NCBI GenBank assembly: GCA_965242855.1
Contig: OZ251509.1
Coordinates: forward strand, 620,001-684,000
Reading direction: 5' to 3'
DNA length: 64,000 nucleotides
Source of the DNA: WTGU01 sp965242855
GTDB lineage: Bacteria; Pseudomonadota; Alphaproteobacteria; UBA828
Below the pieces are notes generated by a model that had not been told where the DNA came from, searched no databases, and saw only the letters and a program-made list of their open reading frames with translations. The translations under genes were made by a program, and so were the position numbers. Shown piece by piece: positions 18,058 to 26,194 of this stretch (the first letter of the stretch is position 1; each line of letters starts with the position of its first letter).

Positions 18058-19089
18058 ATGGCGAGTTGGCGCAACCGCAAGACCTTGATCCTGAGCCGCG
18101 GCGACATGACGGGCCTGCTGGAGCCGTCGGAATACGTCGCTTGCGTCGAGACGGCGTTCCGCCGCCACGGGGAAGGGCGCTGCATCCTGGAGCCCAAGGG
18201 CCATATCGTGCTCGACAAATATCCCGGCGAGTGGGAGGTGATGCCGTCCTACATCGAGGAGCCGGCGGGCGCCGGCGTCCACGAGGCGGCCGCCTGCAAG
18301 TGGGTCTCAATCCGCGAGCACAACCGGGCCCGGTTCGACCTGCCGACGGTGTTCTCGATTCTGATCTACACCGAGCCGGAGACCGGCTTCCCGCTCGCCA
18401 TCGTCGACGGCAGCTACCACACCATGATGCGCACCGGCGCGGCGGCCGCGGTGTCGATCAAGTGGCTGGCGCGCGCGGACGCCTCGGTGCTCGCCCTGGT
18501 CGGGGCCGGCGACGTCGGGGTCGGCGCGCTCCGGACCTGCGCCGGGGTCCGCGCCTGGTCGGAGGTGCGCGTCTGGAGCCGCACGCGGGCCACCCTCGAT
18601 GCGTTCATGGCGAGCGAGGCGCCGCGCCATCCGGGCCTGACCCTCGTGCCCTCGACCGATCTCGCGGAGACGGTCCTGGGCGCCGACGCGGTGGTCACCA
18701 GCACCACCGGCGCCCAGGTGGTGGTCGAGAACGACTGGATCGCGGACGGCACCCATATCGCCGCCCTCGGCTCGGACCTGGCCGGCAATCAGGAGCTGGA
18801 GAGCGCCATCGCTGCGCGGGCGCGAATCTTCGTCGACGACATCCGGCAATGCGTGCCGGACGGCGAAATCAACGTGCCGATCAAGGAGGGCGCGATCGGC
18901 GCCGACGACGTGGTGGCTGAGATCGGTGCCGTCATCTGCGGCCGGGAGGAAGGCCGCCGCGCCGCCGCCGAGGTCACGCTCTTCGATTCCACCGGGATCG
19001 CGATCCAGGATTCGGCGACCGTCCCGCTCGAATACCAGCGCGCGGTCGAGGCCGGGGTCGGGGTCGAGAAGAAGATGATCTCGACCTGA
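18058..19089 (+). CDS. Ornithine cyclodeaminase / mu-crystallin family protein
   Basis: 343-residue NAD(P)-binding protein. The central Rossmann motif VLALVGAGDVGVGALRTC and substrate-side segments ACKWVSIREHN and GSYHTMMRTGAAAAVS are typical of the OCD/mu-crystallin family, which includes ornithine cyclodeaminase, alanine dehydrogenase and ketimine reductases. The start at the third in-frame ATG is favoured by GAGGAGGAA about 10 nt upstream. The gene begins 7 nt after the molybdenum hydroxylase stop, so the two are probably co-transcribed. This suggests oxidation of a nitrogen heterocycle or imino acid, but the substrate is unknown. Confidence 0.85.
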   Translation: MASWRNRKTLILSRGDMTGLLEPSEYVACVETAFRRHGEGRCILEPKGHIVLDKYPGEWEVMPSYIEEPAGAGVHEAAACKWVSIREHNRARFDLPTVFSILIYTEPETGFPLAIVDGSYHTMMRTGAAAAVSIKWLARADASVLALVGAGDVGVGALRTCAGVRAWSEVRVWSRTRATLDAFMASEAPRHPGLTLVPSTDLAETVLGADAVVTSTTGAQVVVENDWIADGTHIAALGSDLAGNQELESAIAARARIFVDDIRQCVPDGEINVPIKEGAIGADDVVAEIGAVICGREEGRRAAAEVTLFDSTGIAIQDSATVPLEYQRAVEAGVGVEKKMIST

Positions 19090-19095
19090 CTCCGC

Positions 19096-19860
19096 TTACC
19101 GGTTGTCCCAGATCACCTTCGGATAGGGCACCACCCAGGACGCCTTCATGTACCAGGTGTCGAGGATTTCGACCGGCGCCAGCGCGTGCAGGTGCGGATA
19201 GAGGCCGGATCTGCCGAGCTCGAGGTGGCCGGGGCCGGACCAGATCTCGTGGGGGGTGAAGTCCTCCGGCGGAATCAGCAGGACCTGCTTGAGCGGTTTC
19301 CCGCCCTCGTCCGGCGCCGGGAATTTGCGCACCTGGAGCCAGTCGCCCCCGATCAGTTCGCCGAAACGATCCTCGATCGCGCTGTCCTTGCGGCGGACGG
19401 GCGGCGGGCTGGTGACGTTCATGCTGAGCCGCATCAGCGTTTCGCCGGCGCGGTTGCAGTGGCCGATCACCTGGCTGCCGTGGAACAGCAGGGGGTCGTT
19501 GTCGCACAGATTGGCGGGCCAGCCGTAGATCTCGCGCTCGAAGGCGAGCGCCATGTCGTGATCCACCCAGATGTAGTTGATGTACCAGCCGAGCCATTCC
19601 TTGAAGCGGACCTTTATGCCGGTCAGGCACTCGTGGTAGAGGTCGATGGTGTGGGTCGGCTGCCCCATGTCGCCGACCCAGGCCAGCATGAGATTGGGCT
19701 CGACCGGCTCGAGCGGCTCCGGCACCTCGAAGGCGACCGCGGCCGGGTCTGCGCGGTAGGCCATCATGAGAATGCGGCTGTCGGGGGTCGCGTAGAACGG
19801 CGGTGCCGTATAGGTCGGCGCCGCGAGCGGCATCGAGTAGCCTTCCTCGTGTTCCTTCAT
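19096..19860 (-). CDS. Acetoacetate decarboxylase-like protein without catalytic Lys
   Basis: 254-residue protein of the acetoacetate decarboxylase (ADC) fold. Characteristic stretches are YRADPAAVAFEVPEPLEPV and the central EREIYGWPANLCDND. In true ADC this last region reads as YPKKL, and its first Lys forms the Schiff base. Here the aligned residues are Ala-Asn, so simple beta-keto acid decarboxylation by that mechanism is unlikely. ADC-like superfamily members without Lys can act as hydratases, aldolases or lyases. Start ATG follows GAGGGAGA. It is convergent with the cyclodeaminase-like gene and lies upstream of nothing obviously linked except the neighbouring minus-strand SDR. Confidence 0.75.
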   Translation of the reverse strand: MKEHEEGYSMPLAAPTYTAPPFYATPDSRILMMAYRADPAAVAFEVPEPLEPVEPNLMLAWVGDMGQPTHTIDLYHECLTGIKVRFKEWLGWYINYIWVDHDMALAFEREIYGWPANLCDNDPLLFHGSQVIGHCNRAGETLMRLSMNVTSPPPVRRKDSAIEDRFGELIGGDWLQVRKFPAPDEGGKPLKQVLLIPPEDFTPHEIWSGPGHLELGRSGLYPHLHALAPVEILDTWYMKASWVVPYPKVIWDNR

Positions 19861-19927
19861 GGTCTCCCTCTCGTCGCGGGTGCGGGGCGCGCGGCGGCGG
19901 CGAGTGTGCGGAAGGCGCCGGCTGCGG

Positions 19928-20680
19928 TCAATACGTGGCGCGGCCGCCGGAGAGGTCGAAGACCGCGCCGGTCGAGAACGAGCATTCCCGGGAGCAGAGC
20001 CAGGCCACCATGGCGGCGATCTCGTCCGGCCGTCCGAAGCGCGCGAGCGGGATTTTCGCGAGCATGTAGTCGATGTGGGCTTGGCTCATCTGGGCGAAGA
20101 TGCCGGTCTCGACGGCCGCAGGCGTGACGCAGTTGACCGTGATGCCGGTGCCGGCGAGCTCCTTGCCCAAGGTCTTGGTCAGGGCGATCACGCCGGCCTT
20201 CGCCGCGCTGTAGGCCGGCGCGTTGGGGTTGCCCTCCTTGCCGGCGATCGAGGCGACGTTGACGATGCGCCCGTAGCCGGCGGCGCGCATCGCCGGCAGC
20301 ACCGCGCGGCTGACCAGGAAGGGGCCGGTCAGGTCCACGTCGATCACCCGCCGCCAATCGTCGACGGCGTATTCCCAGGTCGGCGCGTTGGGGCCGGAAA
20401 TGCCGGCGTTGTTGACCAGGATGTCGATCTGCGCGACCGCGCGCAGGGTTTCGCCGAGCGCCGCGTCGACCGCGGACGGATCGGCGACGTCGACCTCGAC
20501 CCACCCCGCCGGCCCGTCCTCCGGCCAGTCGCTCCGCGCCTCGTTCATGGCGGCGGGATCCGAATCCCAGACGACCACGCCGGCGCCGGAGGAGCGGAGC
20601 CGCGCGCCGATCGCCCGCCCGATCCCCTGGGCGCCGCCGGTGACGACCGCGTTCATGCCGTCCAGATCGATCCTGTTCAT
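19928..20680 (-). CDS. Short-chain dehydrogenase/reductase
   Basis: 250-residue classical SDR: cofactor motif TGGAQGIGRAIG, NNAGIS, catalytic Ser in NVASIAGKEG, and YxxxK in YSAAKAG. An acidic Asp at the end of beta-2 (VVVWDSDP) favours NAD(H). A GGAGGAA ribosome-binding site precedes the ATG. Residue pattern resembles 3-oxoacyl-ACP reductase or gluconate 5-dehydrogenase-type enzymes, and the substrate is unassigned. It is 67 nt upstream of the ADC-like gene on the same strand and divergent from the P450. Confidence 0.85.
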   Translation of the reverse strand: MNRIDLDGMNAVVTGGAQGIGRAIGARLRSSGAGVVVWDSDPAAMNEARSDWPEDGPAGWVEVDVADPSAVDAALGETLRAVAQIDILVNNAGISGPNAPTWEYAVDDWRRVIDVDLTGPFLVSRAVLPAMRAAGYGRIVNVASIAGKEGNPNAPAYSAAKAGVIALTKTLGKELAGTGITVNCVTPAAVETGIFAQMSQAHIDYMLAKIPLARFGRPDEIAAMVAWLCSRECSFSTGAVFDLSGGRATY

Positions 20681-20834
20681 GGGACGCTTCCTCCCCCCGT
20701 CCGCCGCCGTCCGGATTTCAGCACCCGCCCGGCGGCCGGGCAACGCCATGGCGTGCGCCGCGCCGAATCCGGGCGAGCCGTGGCCGTGTTATGGTCCATT
20801 CGCGGGAGAGACGGGACCGCGCGGGGAGGGGGCG

Positions 20835-22109
20835 ATGGAAATCTCGATACGGCAGGCGATCCGCTCGGTCGCGATCAACGCCGTGCTCGTGCGCGAGCGG
20901 TGGCACAGCGGGGTGGCCTACAACCCGCTGTCGTCCCGGCTGGCCCAGAACCCTTATCCCTTCTACGCGGAGTTGCGCGCCCGCGACCCGGTGCACCGCA
21001 GCCGGCTCATGAACGCCTGGGTGTTCACGTGCCACGCGGACGTGGATGCCGTCCTGCGCGACCACCGGCGCTTCTCCAGCGACCCGCGCAAAGGCACGCT
21101 GTCGCGCCGGCAACGCGCCGCCCTGCCGGCGCCGGACGACTACACCATGCTGTTCCTCGATCCGCCGGACCACACGCGGCTGCGGGCGCTCGTCAACAAG
21201 GCGTTCACCCCGAAGGTGGTTGCCGCCCTCGAGCCGCGCATCCGCGCCATCGTGGCGGGCCTTCTGGACGATATCGCCGATCCGGCCGGCTTCGACCTCA
21301 TGGCGGCGCTGGCCCAGCCGCTGCCGGTCATCGTCATCGCCGAGATGCTGGGCGTGCCGCCGGAGGACCGCGCCCGCTTCAAGGTCTGGTCGGACCAGCG
21401 CGCGCGGCTGCTGGAGCCGACCATCGGCGCGCGAGAACGCGCGGTCGCCGCCGAGGCCGCGAAGGCGTTCGACGCCTATTTCCGACCCATCATCGCCGAA
21501 CGGCGGGCGGCGCCGCGGGACGACATCGTGAGCGCGCTGGCCCAGGCCGAGGAAGAAGGCGACAAGCTGAGCGAACGCGAGATGCTGACCATGTTGCGCC
21601 TCCTGCTGGTCGCCGGCAACGAGACCACCACCAACCTGATCGGCAACGGCGTGCTGGCCCTGCTGCGCCACCCGGACCAGCTCGCCCGCCTCCGGGACGA
21701 TCCGGGCGCGATTCCGACGGCGGTGGAGGAATTGCTGCGCTTCGATTCGCCCGTGCAGACGGATTTCCGCCGCCCGCTCGCCGATTGCGACGTGAACGGC
21801 TTCCCTCTGCAGCAGGGCCAGAACATGGTCCTTCTGCTCGGCGCCGCCAATCGCGACCCGGCCGTATTCGAGAACCCGGACCGGCTCGATGTCGGGCGCG
21901 GCGCAGCCGGCCGCGGCCACCTGTCGTTCGGGCGCGGCATCCACCACTGCCTCGGTGCCCCCCTGGCGCGGCTGGAGGGCCGCGTCGCCCTCGAGATGCT
22001 GCTGGAGCGATTCCCGTCGCTGCGCCTGCGGGACGAGCGCCCGGTGTTCCGCAACAGCATCGTCCTGCGCGGCCTGCGTTCGCTGCCGGTCGGCGGCGCG
22101 GAAGCGTAG
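20835..22109 (+). CDS. Cytochrome P450
   Basis: 424-residue soluble bacterial P450. The I-helix oxygen-activation motif is LLLVAGNETTTN, the K-helix ExxR is EELLR, and the heme-binding loop is FGRGIHHCLGAPLARLE with the axial Cys at residue 372. There is no membrane anchor, so a separate ferredoxin/reductase pair must supply electrons; none is encoded nearby. The start ATG lies after GGGGAGGGGG. The downstream amidohydrolase begins after 36 nt and may be co-expressed. CYP family cannot be named from the sequence alone. Confidence 0.93.
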   Translation: MEISIRQAIRSVAINAVLVRERWHSGVAYNPLSSRLAQNPYPFYAELRARDPVHRSRLMNAWVFTCHADVDAVLRDHRRFSSDPRKGTLSRRQRAALPAPDDYTMLFLDPPDHTRLRALVNKAFTPKVVAALEPRIRAIVAGLLDDIADPAGFDLMAALAQPLPVIVIAEMLGVPPEDRARFKVWSDQRARLLEPTIGARERAVAAEAAKAFDAYFRPIIAERRAAPRDDIVSALAQAEEEGDKLSEREMLTMLRLLLVAGNETTTNLIGNGVLALLRHPDQLARLRDDPGAIPTAVEELLRFDSPVQTDFRRPLADCDVNGFPLQQGQNMVLLLGAANRDPAVFENPDRLDVGRGAAGRGHLSFGRGIHHCLGAPLARLEGRVALEMLLERFPSLRLRDERPVFRNSIVLRGLRSLPVGGAEA

Positions 22110-22145
22110 CCCGCCGCCGCGGCGCGCGCGCCCGCCGCACCCGCC

Positions 22146-23030
22146 ATGCCGGGGATCGTCGACGCCCATCATCACGTCTGGCGGCTGCGCGACCTGCCGT
22201 GGCTCTCGGGGCCGATGCGCCCGCGCATCTTCGGCCCCTACGAGGCGATCCGGCGCGACTACCCGATCGAGGAATATCTGCGCGACATCGACGGGTGCGG
22301 AATCGAGAAATCCGTCTACGTGCAGGCCAACTGGGCGCCGGAGCGCGCCGTGGACGAAGTGGCCTGGGTGCAGGCCGAGGCCGACCGGGCCGGCTTTCCC
22401 CACGCCATCGTGGGCCATGTCGATCTGCGCGCCCCGGACGCCGCGGCGGTCCTGCGGGCGCAGTGCCGGTATCCGCTCCTGCGCGGCATCCGCATGCAGC
22501 TGCACTGGCACGAGAATCCGCAATACCGCTTCGCCGACGGGCCGGCGGTGATGAACGATCCGGCGCTGCGCCGCCGGTTCGGGCTGCTGGCCGAGCACGG
22601 CCTGGTTTTCGAGCTGCAGATCTTCACCGCGCAGATGCGGGACGGCGCCGCCTTCGCCGCGGCCTTCGCCGACGTGCCGATGGTCCTCGCCCATTGCGGG
22701 ATGCCCGAAGACCTCTCGCCGGCGGGCCGGCGGGCCTGGCGCGAGGGGATGGTCGCGCTCGCCGCAGCGCCCAACGTCTTCGTCAAGCTGTCCGGCCTCG
22801 GCACCTTCCTCCACGCCCTCGACCGCCGCCACATCGAGCGGACGGTGCGCGAGACCGTCGCGCTGTTCGGGCCGCAGCGCTGCCTCTTCGGCAGCAACTT
22901 CCCGATCGAGAAATTGTGGACCGACTATGCCGCCCTGTGCGCCGCCTACCGCGCCGCCCTCGCCGACAGGAGCGAGGCGGAGCGGGCGGCGATCTTCTCA
23001 GGCACCGCGCGGCGGCTGTACCGGCTTTAG
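22146..23030 (+). CDS. Amidohydrolase family 2 protein
   Basis: 294-residue metal-dependent hydrolase/decarboxylase of the amidohydrolase-2 (TIM-barrel) family. The metal-binding motif VDAHHHVWR opens the protein. Later family segments are HCGMPED, VKLSGLG and the FGSNFPIEKL aspartate/asparagine region near the C terminus; the position usually Asp in FGSDFP is Asn here, as in some lactonase-like members. Relatives include L-rhamnono-lactonase, 2-pyrone-4,6-dicarboxylate hydrolase and ACMS decarboxylase. It lies 36 nt after the P450 gene. Confidence 0.85.
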   Translation: MPGIVDAHHHVWRLRDLPWLSGPMRPRIFGPYEAIRRDYPIEEYLRDIDGCGIEKSVYVQANWAPERAVDEVAWVQAEADRAGFPHAIVGHVDLRAPDAAAVLRAQCRYPLLRGIRMQLHWHENPQYRFADGPAVMNDPALRRRFGLLAEHGLVFELQIFTAQMRDGAAFAAAFADVPMVLAHCGMPEDLSPAGRRAWREGMVALAAAPNVFVKLSGLGTFLHALDRRHIERTVRETVALFGPQRCLFGSNFPIEKLWTDYAALCAAYRAALADRSEAERAAIFSGTARRLYRL

Positions 23031-23099
23031 GCGCGGGGTTGGACGCGGCTTCGCGCCCTCCCCACAATGACCGCGCGCGGCGCCACCCGGGAGGCCACC

Positions 23100-23352
23100 A
23101 TGAAGCTCGGCATGTTCATGCATCCGATCCAGGACTTCCGGCGGGGACACCATCGTGACGGCCGGCAGCCCGAAGACCGTCGCGGCTAGGCTCGCCGCCT
23201 TCCGCGACGAGGTGGGGCCGTTCGAGACGCTGATCCTCTCGCACCACGACTGGGTCCACGCGGATCTCTGGCGCCGCCACATGGCGCTCGCCGCGACGGA
23301 GCTCATGCCCCGCCTGCGCGCCGAGATCGGCCGGCAGGCGGCCGCCGAGTAG
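23100..23352 (+). pseudogene. Collapsed luciferase-like (LLM) flavin monooxygenase
   Basis: The first 16 codons (MKLGMFMHPIQDFRRG) match the N terminus of LLM-class flavin-dependent oxidoreductases. The downstream part, in a different frame from about 23146, encodes their C terminus (TIVTAGSPKTVAARLAAFRDE, then GPFETLILSHHDW). Roughly 250-300 internal residues are missing and the two ends are out of frame, so no functional enzyme can be made. The junction is near 23140-23146. A GGGAGGCCACC-like ribosome-binding site is still recognisable before the ATG. Confidence 0.8.
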
Positions 23353-23364
23353 GAACGCGCCGCG

Positions 23365-24150
23365 TCATTCGACGATTTCGATCTGCTCCGGGTGGGTCGC
23401 CTCGATCATCGGGCCGTTGAACGATCTCACCCAGCCACGCACGCGGACCAGCCGCCCCGCGTAATCCCCGATGGCCAGGCCTTCGGCTTCGAACAGCGGC
23501 AGGTCGCGCGGCGCGATGGAGATGGTGAAGTCCGTGCGCCAGTCCGCGCCGAAGTTCAGATAGCCCCGGCCGCGCACGACCGCCACTCTTTGCACCACGC
23601 CTTCGACGAGATGGAAGCCCTGCAACGCCTCGTCCGCCTCCCCGGCGGCGCGCACGCGGTAGAAAGGCTCCGCCCACAGGCCCCGGCGCCGGTCGCGAGC
23701 GCGGCGTTCGTGGGCGAGCATGGCGGCCACCGCCGCGCGATTGTCGCGGAAGCTGTAGACCATCGCCAGGCCGGCCTCGAGCAACGCGCCCTGGAGCCAG
23801 CAGCCGTCGTCGGTCCGCACGAGATGGGCGAGCAGGCGGTCCCAGCGGTCGCGGCGCTGTCCGCCGCCATAGGCGAGCCCGACCCGGCGGTCGAGAGCGA
23901 GCGCGACCAGCGCCTCCCGCGCCTCGGATGCGAAGGGCTCCGGCTCGGAATCGGGCAAGCCCATCTCGGGCGTCTGGATGCCGACCAGACGGACCGTGTC
24001 CCCGTTGTCGAGCCGGACGGTATCGCCGTCGACGACCTCGACCACCGTCGCCTCGCCCTCGACGGCGAGGTCCGCCGGCGCCGGTATCGGGCAACCGACG
24101 GCGCCGCGCGCGCCCAGCAGGAGGAAGGCGATCAGGGCGAGACGGAGCAT
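23365..24150 (-). CDS. Exported thermonuclease-family protein
   Basis: 261-residue protein with an N-terminal signal sequence (MLRLALIAFLLLGARGAVGC) that could be processed by signal peptidase I or, less typically, as a lipoprotein at Cys20. The staphylococcal-nuclease-like domain follows: DGDTVRL (Asp41, Asp43), VRLVGIQTPE (Arg54, Glu62), and RRDRWDRLLAHL supplying the second arginine. The calcium ligand equivalent to nuclease Asp40 is Gln59, common in distant relatives. The C-terminal 90 residues form a second, OB-like segment with RVRGWVRSFNGPMIEATHPEQIE. Likely periplasmic or secreted nuclease or a nucleic-acid-binding relative. Confidence 0.8.
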   Translation of the reverse strand: MLRLALIAFLLLGARGAVGCPIPAPADLAVEGEATVVEVVDGDTVRLDNGDTVRLVGIQTPEMGLPDSEPEPFASEAREALVALALDRRVGLAYGGGQRRDRWDRLLAHLVRTDDGCWLQGALLEAGLAMVYSFRDNRAAVAAMLAHERRARDRRRGLWAEPFYRVRAAGEADEALQGFHLVEGVVQRVAVVRGRGYLNFGADWRTDFTISIAPRDLPLFEAEGLAIGDYAGRLVRVRGWVRSFNGPMIEATHPEQIEIVE

Positions 24151-24226
24151 GGCGCGAGTATAAGCGGTCGCCGCCGCGCGGGCACGTATTGACAGAATCG
24201 GCGCGGATTGTTGGGCTGGCGCCCGC

Positions 24227-24303
24227 GCGCCCGTAGCTCAGCCGGATAGAGCACTTGATTCCTAATCAAGGGGTCGCAGGTTCGAGTCCTGCCGGGCGCG
24301 CCA
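24227..24303 (+). tRNA. tRNA-Arg(CCT)
   Basis: Complete cloverleaf GCGCCCGTAGCTCAG... with anticodon stem CTTGA/TCAAG, loop TTCCTAA giving anticodon CCT (reads AGG), T arm GCAGG/TTCGAGT/CCTGC, discriminator G and encoded CCA at 24301-24303. Confidence 0.95.
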
Positions 24304-24339
24304 ATGGAATCGGAGAGGGCGCCGCAGCGGGCGGGCCGG

Positions 24340-24416
<77 letters not shown>

Positions 24417-24511
24417 GCCGGCCGGGGCGCCGCTGCGCGCCCGCGAGACGGCGCGCACTATACCGCCCGCCCCCGCGCCGGGCAACGCGCGCCCGCCGGT
24501 ATTGCATCCAA

Positions 24512-24549
24512 GGGTGTTGCGCCCGAGGGTGTTGCGCCCGAGGGTGTTG
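24512..24549. repeat. 15-bp tandem repeat, 2.5 copies
   Basis: GGGTGTTGCGCCCGA occurs at 24512-24526 and 24527-24541 and is followed by the partial copy GGGTGTTG. It lies between tRNA-Pro and the BI-1 gene, in the region expected to hold both promoters. Confidence 0.8.
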
Positions 24550-24617
24550 AAATCGGCGGCGGGCCGCCTAATATGGGGTTCGGAAACCAGTCGTTCGCGG
24601 CATCAGAGGAAGCTCCG

Positions 24618-25334
24618 ATGGCATTCGAAACGCAACGCCGGCCGTTCGTCGGCACGACCCTGACCCAGGCCGAGGTCGACCAGGGCCTCAGGAGCTACAT
24701 GCTCCGGGTCTACAACTACATGGCCTCGGGCCTCGCGCTCACGGGCATCGTCGCCTATGTCGTGGCGAACACGGGGCTCTTCCAGATCCTGTACGGTTCG
24801 GGCCTCGGCTTCGTCGTCATGCTTGCGCCGCTCGGCATCGTGTTCTTCATGGGCTTCAAGATCCAGACCATGAAGCCGCGCACGGCCCAGTGGCTCTTCT
24901 GGGGCTTCTCCATCCTCATGGGGGCCTCGCTCTCCTACATCTTCATCGCCTACACCGCGACCAGCATCGTCCGGGTGTTCTTCATCGCCATGGGCATGTT
25001 CGGCGCGATGAGCCTCTACGGCTACACCACCAAGCGCTCGCTGGCCTCCTGGCGCTCGTTCCTCTTCATGGGCCTGATCGGCCTGATCATCGCGATGGTG
25101 GTGAACATCTTCATGCAGTCCGCGCTGATGCACTTCGTGATCTCGGTCGCCGGCGTGCTGCTGTTCTGCGGCCTCACGGCTTACGACACCCAGCGCATCA
25201 AGGACGTCTACCGGGAGAGCGACGGGCAGGCCGTCATGGTGAAGAAGTCGGTGATGGGCGCGCTCTCGCTCTACCTCAACTTCATCAACATGTTCATCCT
25301 GCTCCTCCACCTCTTCGGCGCGGCGCGCGAATAG
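24618..25334 (+). CDS. Bax inhibitor-1/YccA family membrane protein
   Basis: 238-residue integral membrane protein with seven predicted segments, belonging to the BI-1/TMBIM family (YccA, YbhL). The family's C-terminal signature appears as GLTAYDTQRIKDVY, whose acidic residues gate a calcium leak in characterised bacterial homologs, and SLYLNFINMFILLLHLFG forms the last segment. The start at MAFETQRRPF is chosen because AGAGGAAG lies just upstream. An intrinsic terminator follows the stop. Confidence 0.92.
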   Translation: MAFETQRRPFVGTTLTQAEVDQGLRSYMLRVYNYMASGLALTGIVAYVVANTGLFQILYGSGLGFVVMLAPLGIVFFMGFKIQTMKPRTAQWLFWGFSILMGASLSYIFIAYTATSIVRVFFIAMGMFGAMSLYGYTTKRSLASWRSFLFMGLIGLIIAMVVNIFMQSALMHFVISVAGVLLFCGLTAYDTQRIKDVYRESDGQAVMVKKSVMGALSLYLNFINMFILLLHLFGAARE

Positions 25335-25357
25335 CGCGGCGCGCCCGAGGCCGAGAG

Positions 25358-25388
25358 AGGGCACCCGGCGGCGCGGGTGCCCTTTTTC
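25358..25388 (+). terminator. Intrinsic terminator of the BI-1 gene
   Basis: Stem 25359-25367 (GGGCACCCG) pairs with 25374-25382 around a 6-nt loop and is followed by TTTTT. It lies 24 nt after the BI-1 stop. Confidence 0.85.
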
Positions 25389-25421
25389 TCGCCGCGTTCG
25401 TTCGGCGCCGGGCCGTTCTCC

Positions 25422-26186
25422 GTGTTGCGCGCGGCCCAGCGGGCGCTCACCTACTTCCCTGACCCGACCAGACCGACGCCGGCGGAGGCGGGCGTCCCCG
25501 CGCTCGTGCCGGTCGCGCTCGAAACGGAAGACGGCCTCGCGCTTCTCGCGTGGCACGCGCCGCCCGGGCGCGAGGCGCTGCCGAGCCTCGTCTATTTCCA
25601 CGGCAACGCCGGCCATATCGGGATGCGGGGCTTCAAGGTCCGCGCCTTTCTGAACGCCGGGCTCGGCGTGCTGCTCACGACCTGGCGCGGCTACAGCGGC
25701 AATCCGGGCGCGCCGTCGGAGGCCGGGCTCTACGCCGACGGGCGCGCGGCGCGGGCCTTCCTCCGCGCCCGCGGCTGCGACGACGGGCGCCAGATCCTCT
25801 ACGGCGAATCCCTCGGCACCGGCGTCGCCGTCCATCTCGCCGCCGAAGCCGCGCCCGCCGCGCTCGTCCTCGAGGCGCCGTTCACCTCCGTCGCGGACGT
25901 GGCCGCCGAGCGCTTCCCGTTCCTCCCGGTCCGCCCGCTGGTCGTCGACCGTTTCGATTCCGCCCGGAAGCTCCGCGCGGTCACCGCCCCGCTGCTCATC
26001 GTCCACGGCGAGCGCGACGAGGTCGTGCCGGTGCGCCACGGGCGCCGCCTGCACGCGCGGGCGCGGGAGCCGAAGGAAGCCGCGTTCCTTCCCGAAGCCG
26101 GCCACGCCGACCTGCACGATTTCGGCCTCGCCGCCATCGCCCTCGATTTCCTCGCCCGCCACCGCCTGGCGCCGGGGAGCCGGTGA
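25422..26186 (+). CDS. Alpha/beta hydrolase, BEM46/ABHD17-like
   Basis: 254-residue serine hydrolase. The oxyanion segment is YFHGNAGHIGMRG, the nucleophile elbow GESLGTG, the acid in VHGERDEVVPVRHG and the His in EAGHADLHDFG, in the order of the BEM46 group. I prefer the GTG at 25422 (reading VLRAAQRALTYFP, the typical family start). A longer GTG start at 25377 would place codons inside the preceding terminator. The gene is convergent with the DUF1015 gene, with 8 nt between stops. Substrate unknown; relatives hydrolyse acyl-thioesters or esters. Confidence 0.85.
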   Translation: MLRAAQRALTYFPDPTRPTPAEAGVPALVPVALETEDGLALLAWHAPPGREALPSLVYFHGNAGHIGMRGFKVRAFLNAGLGVLLTTWRGYSGNPGAPSEAGLYADGRAARAFLRARGCDDGRQILYGESLGTGVAVHLAAEAAPAALVLEAPFTSVADVAAERFPFLPVRPLVVDRFDSARKLRAVTAPLLIVHGERDEVVPVRHGRRLHARAREPKEAAFLPEAGHADLHDFGLAAIALDFLARHRLAPGSR

Positions 26187-26194
26187 GCGCGCCG

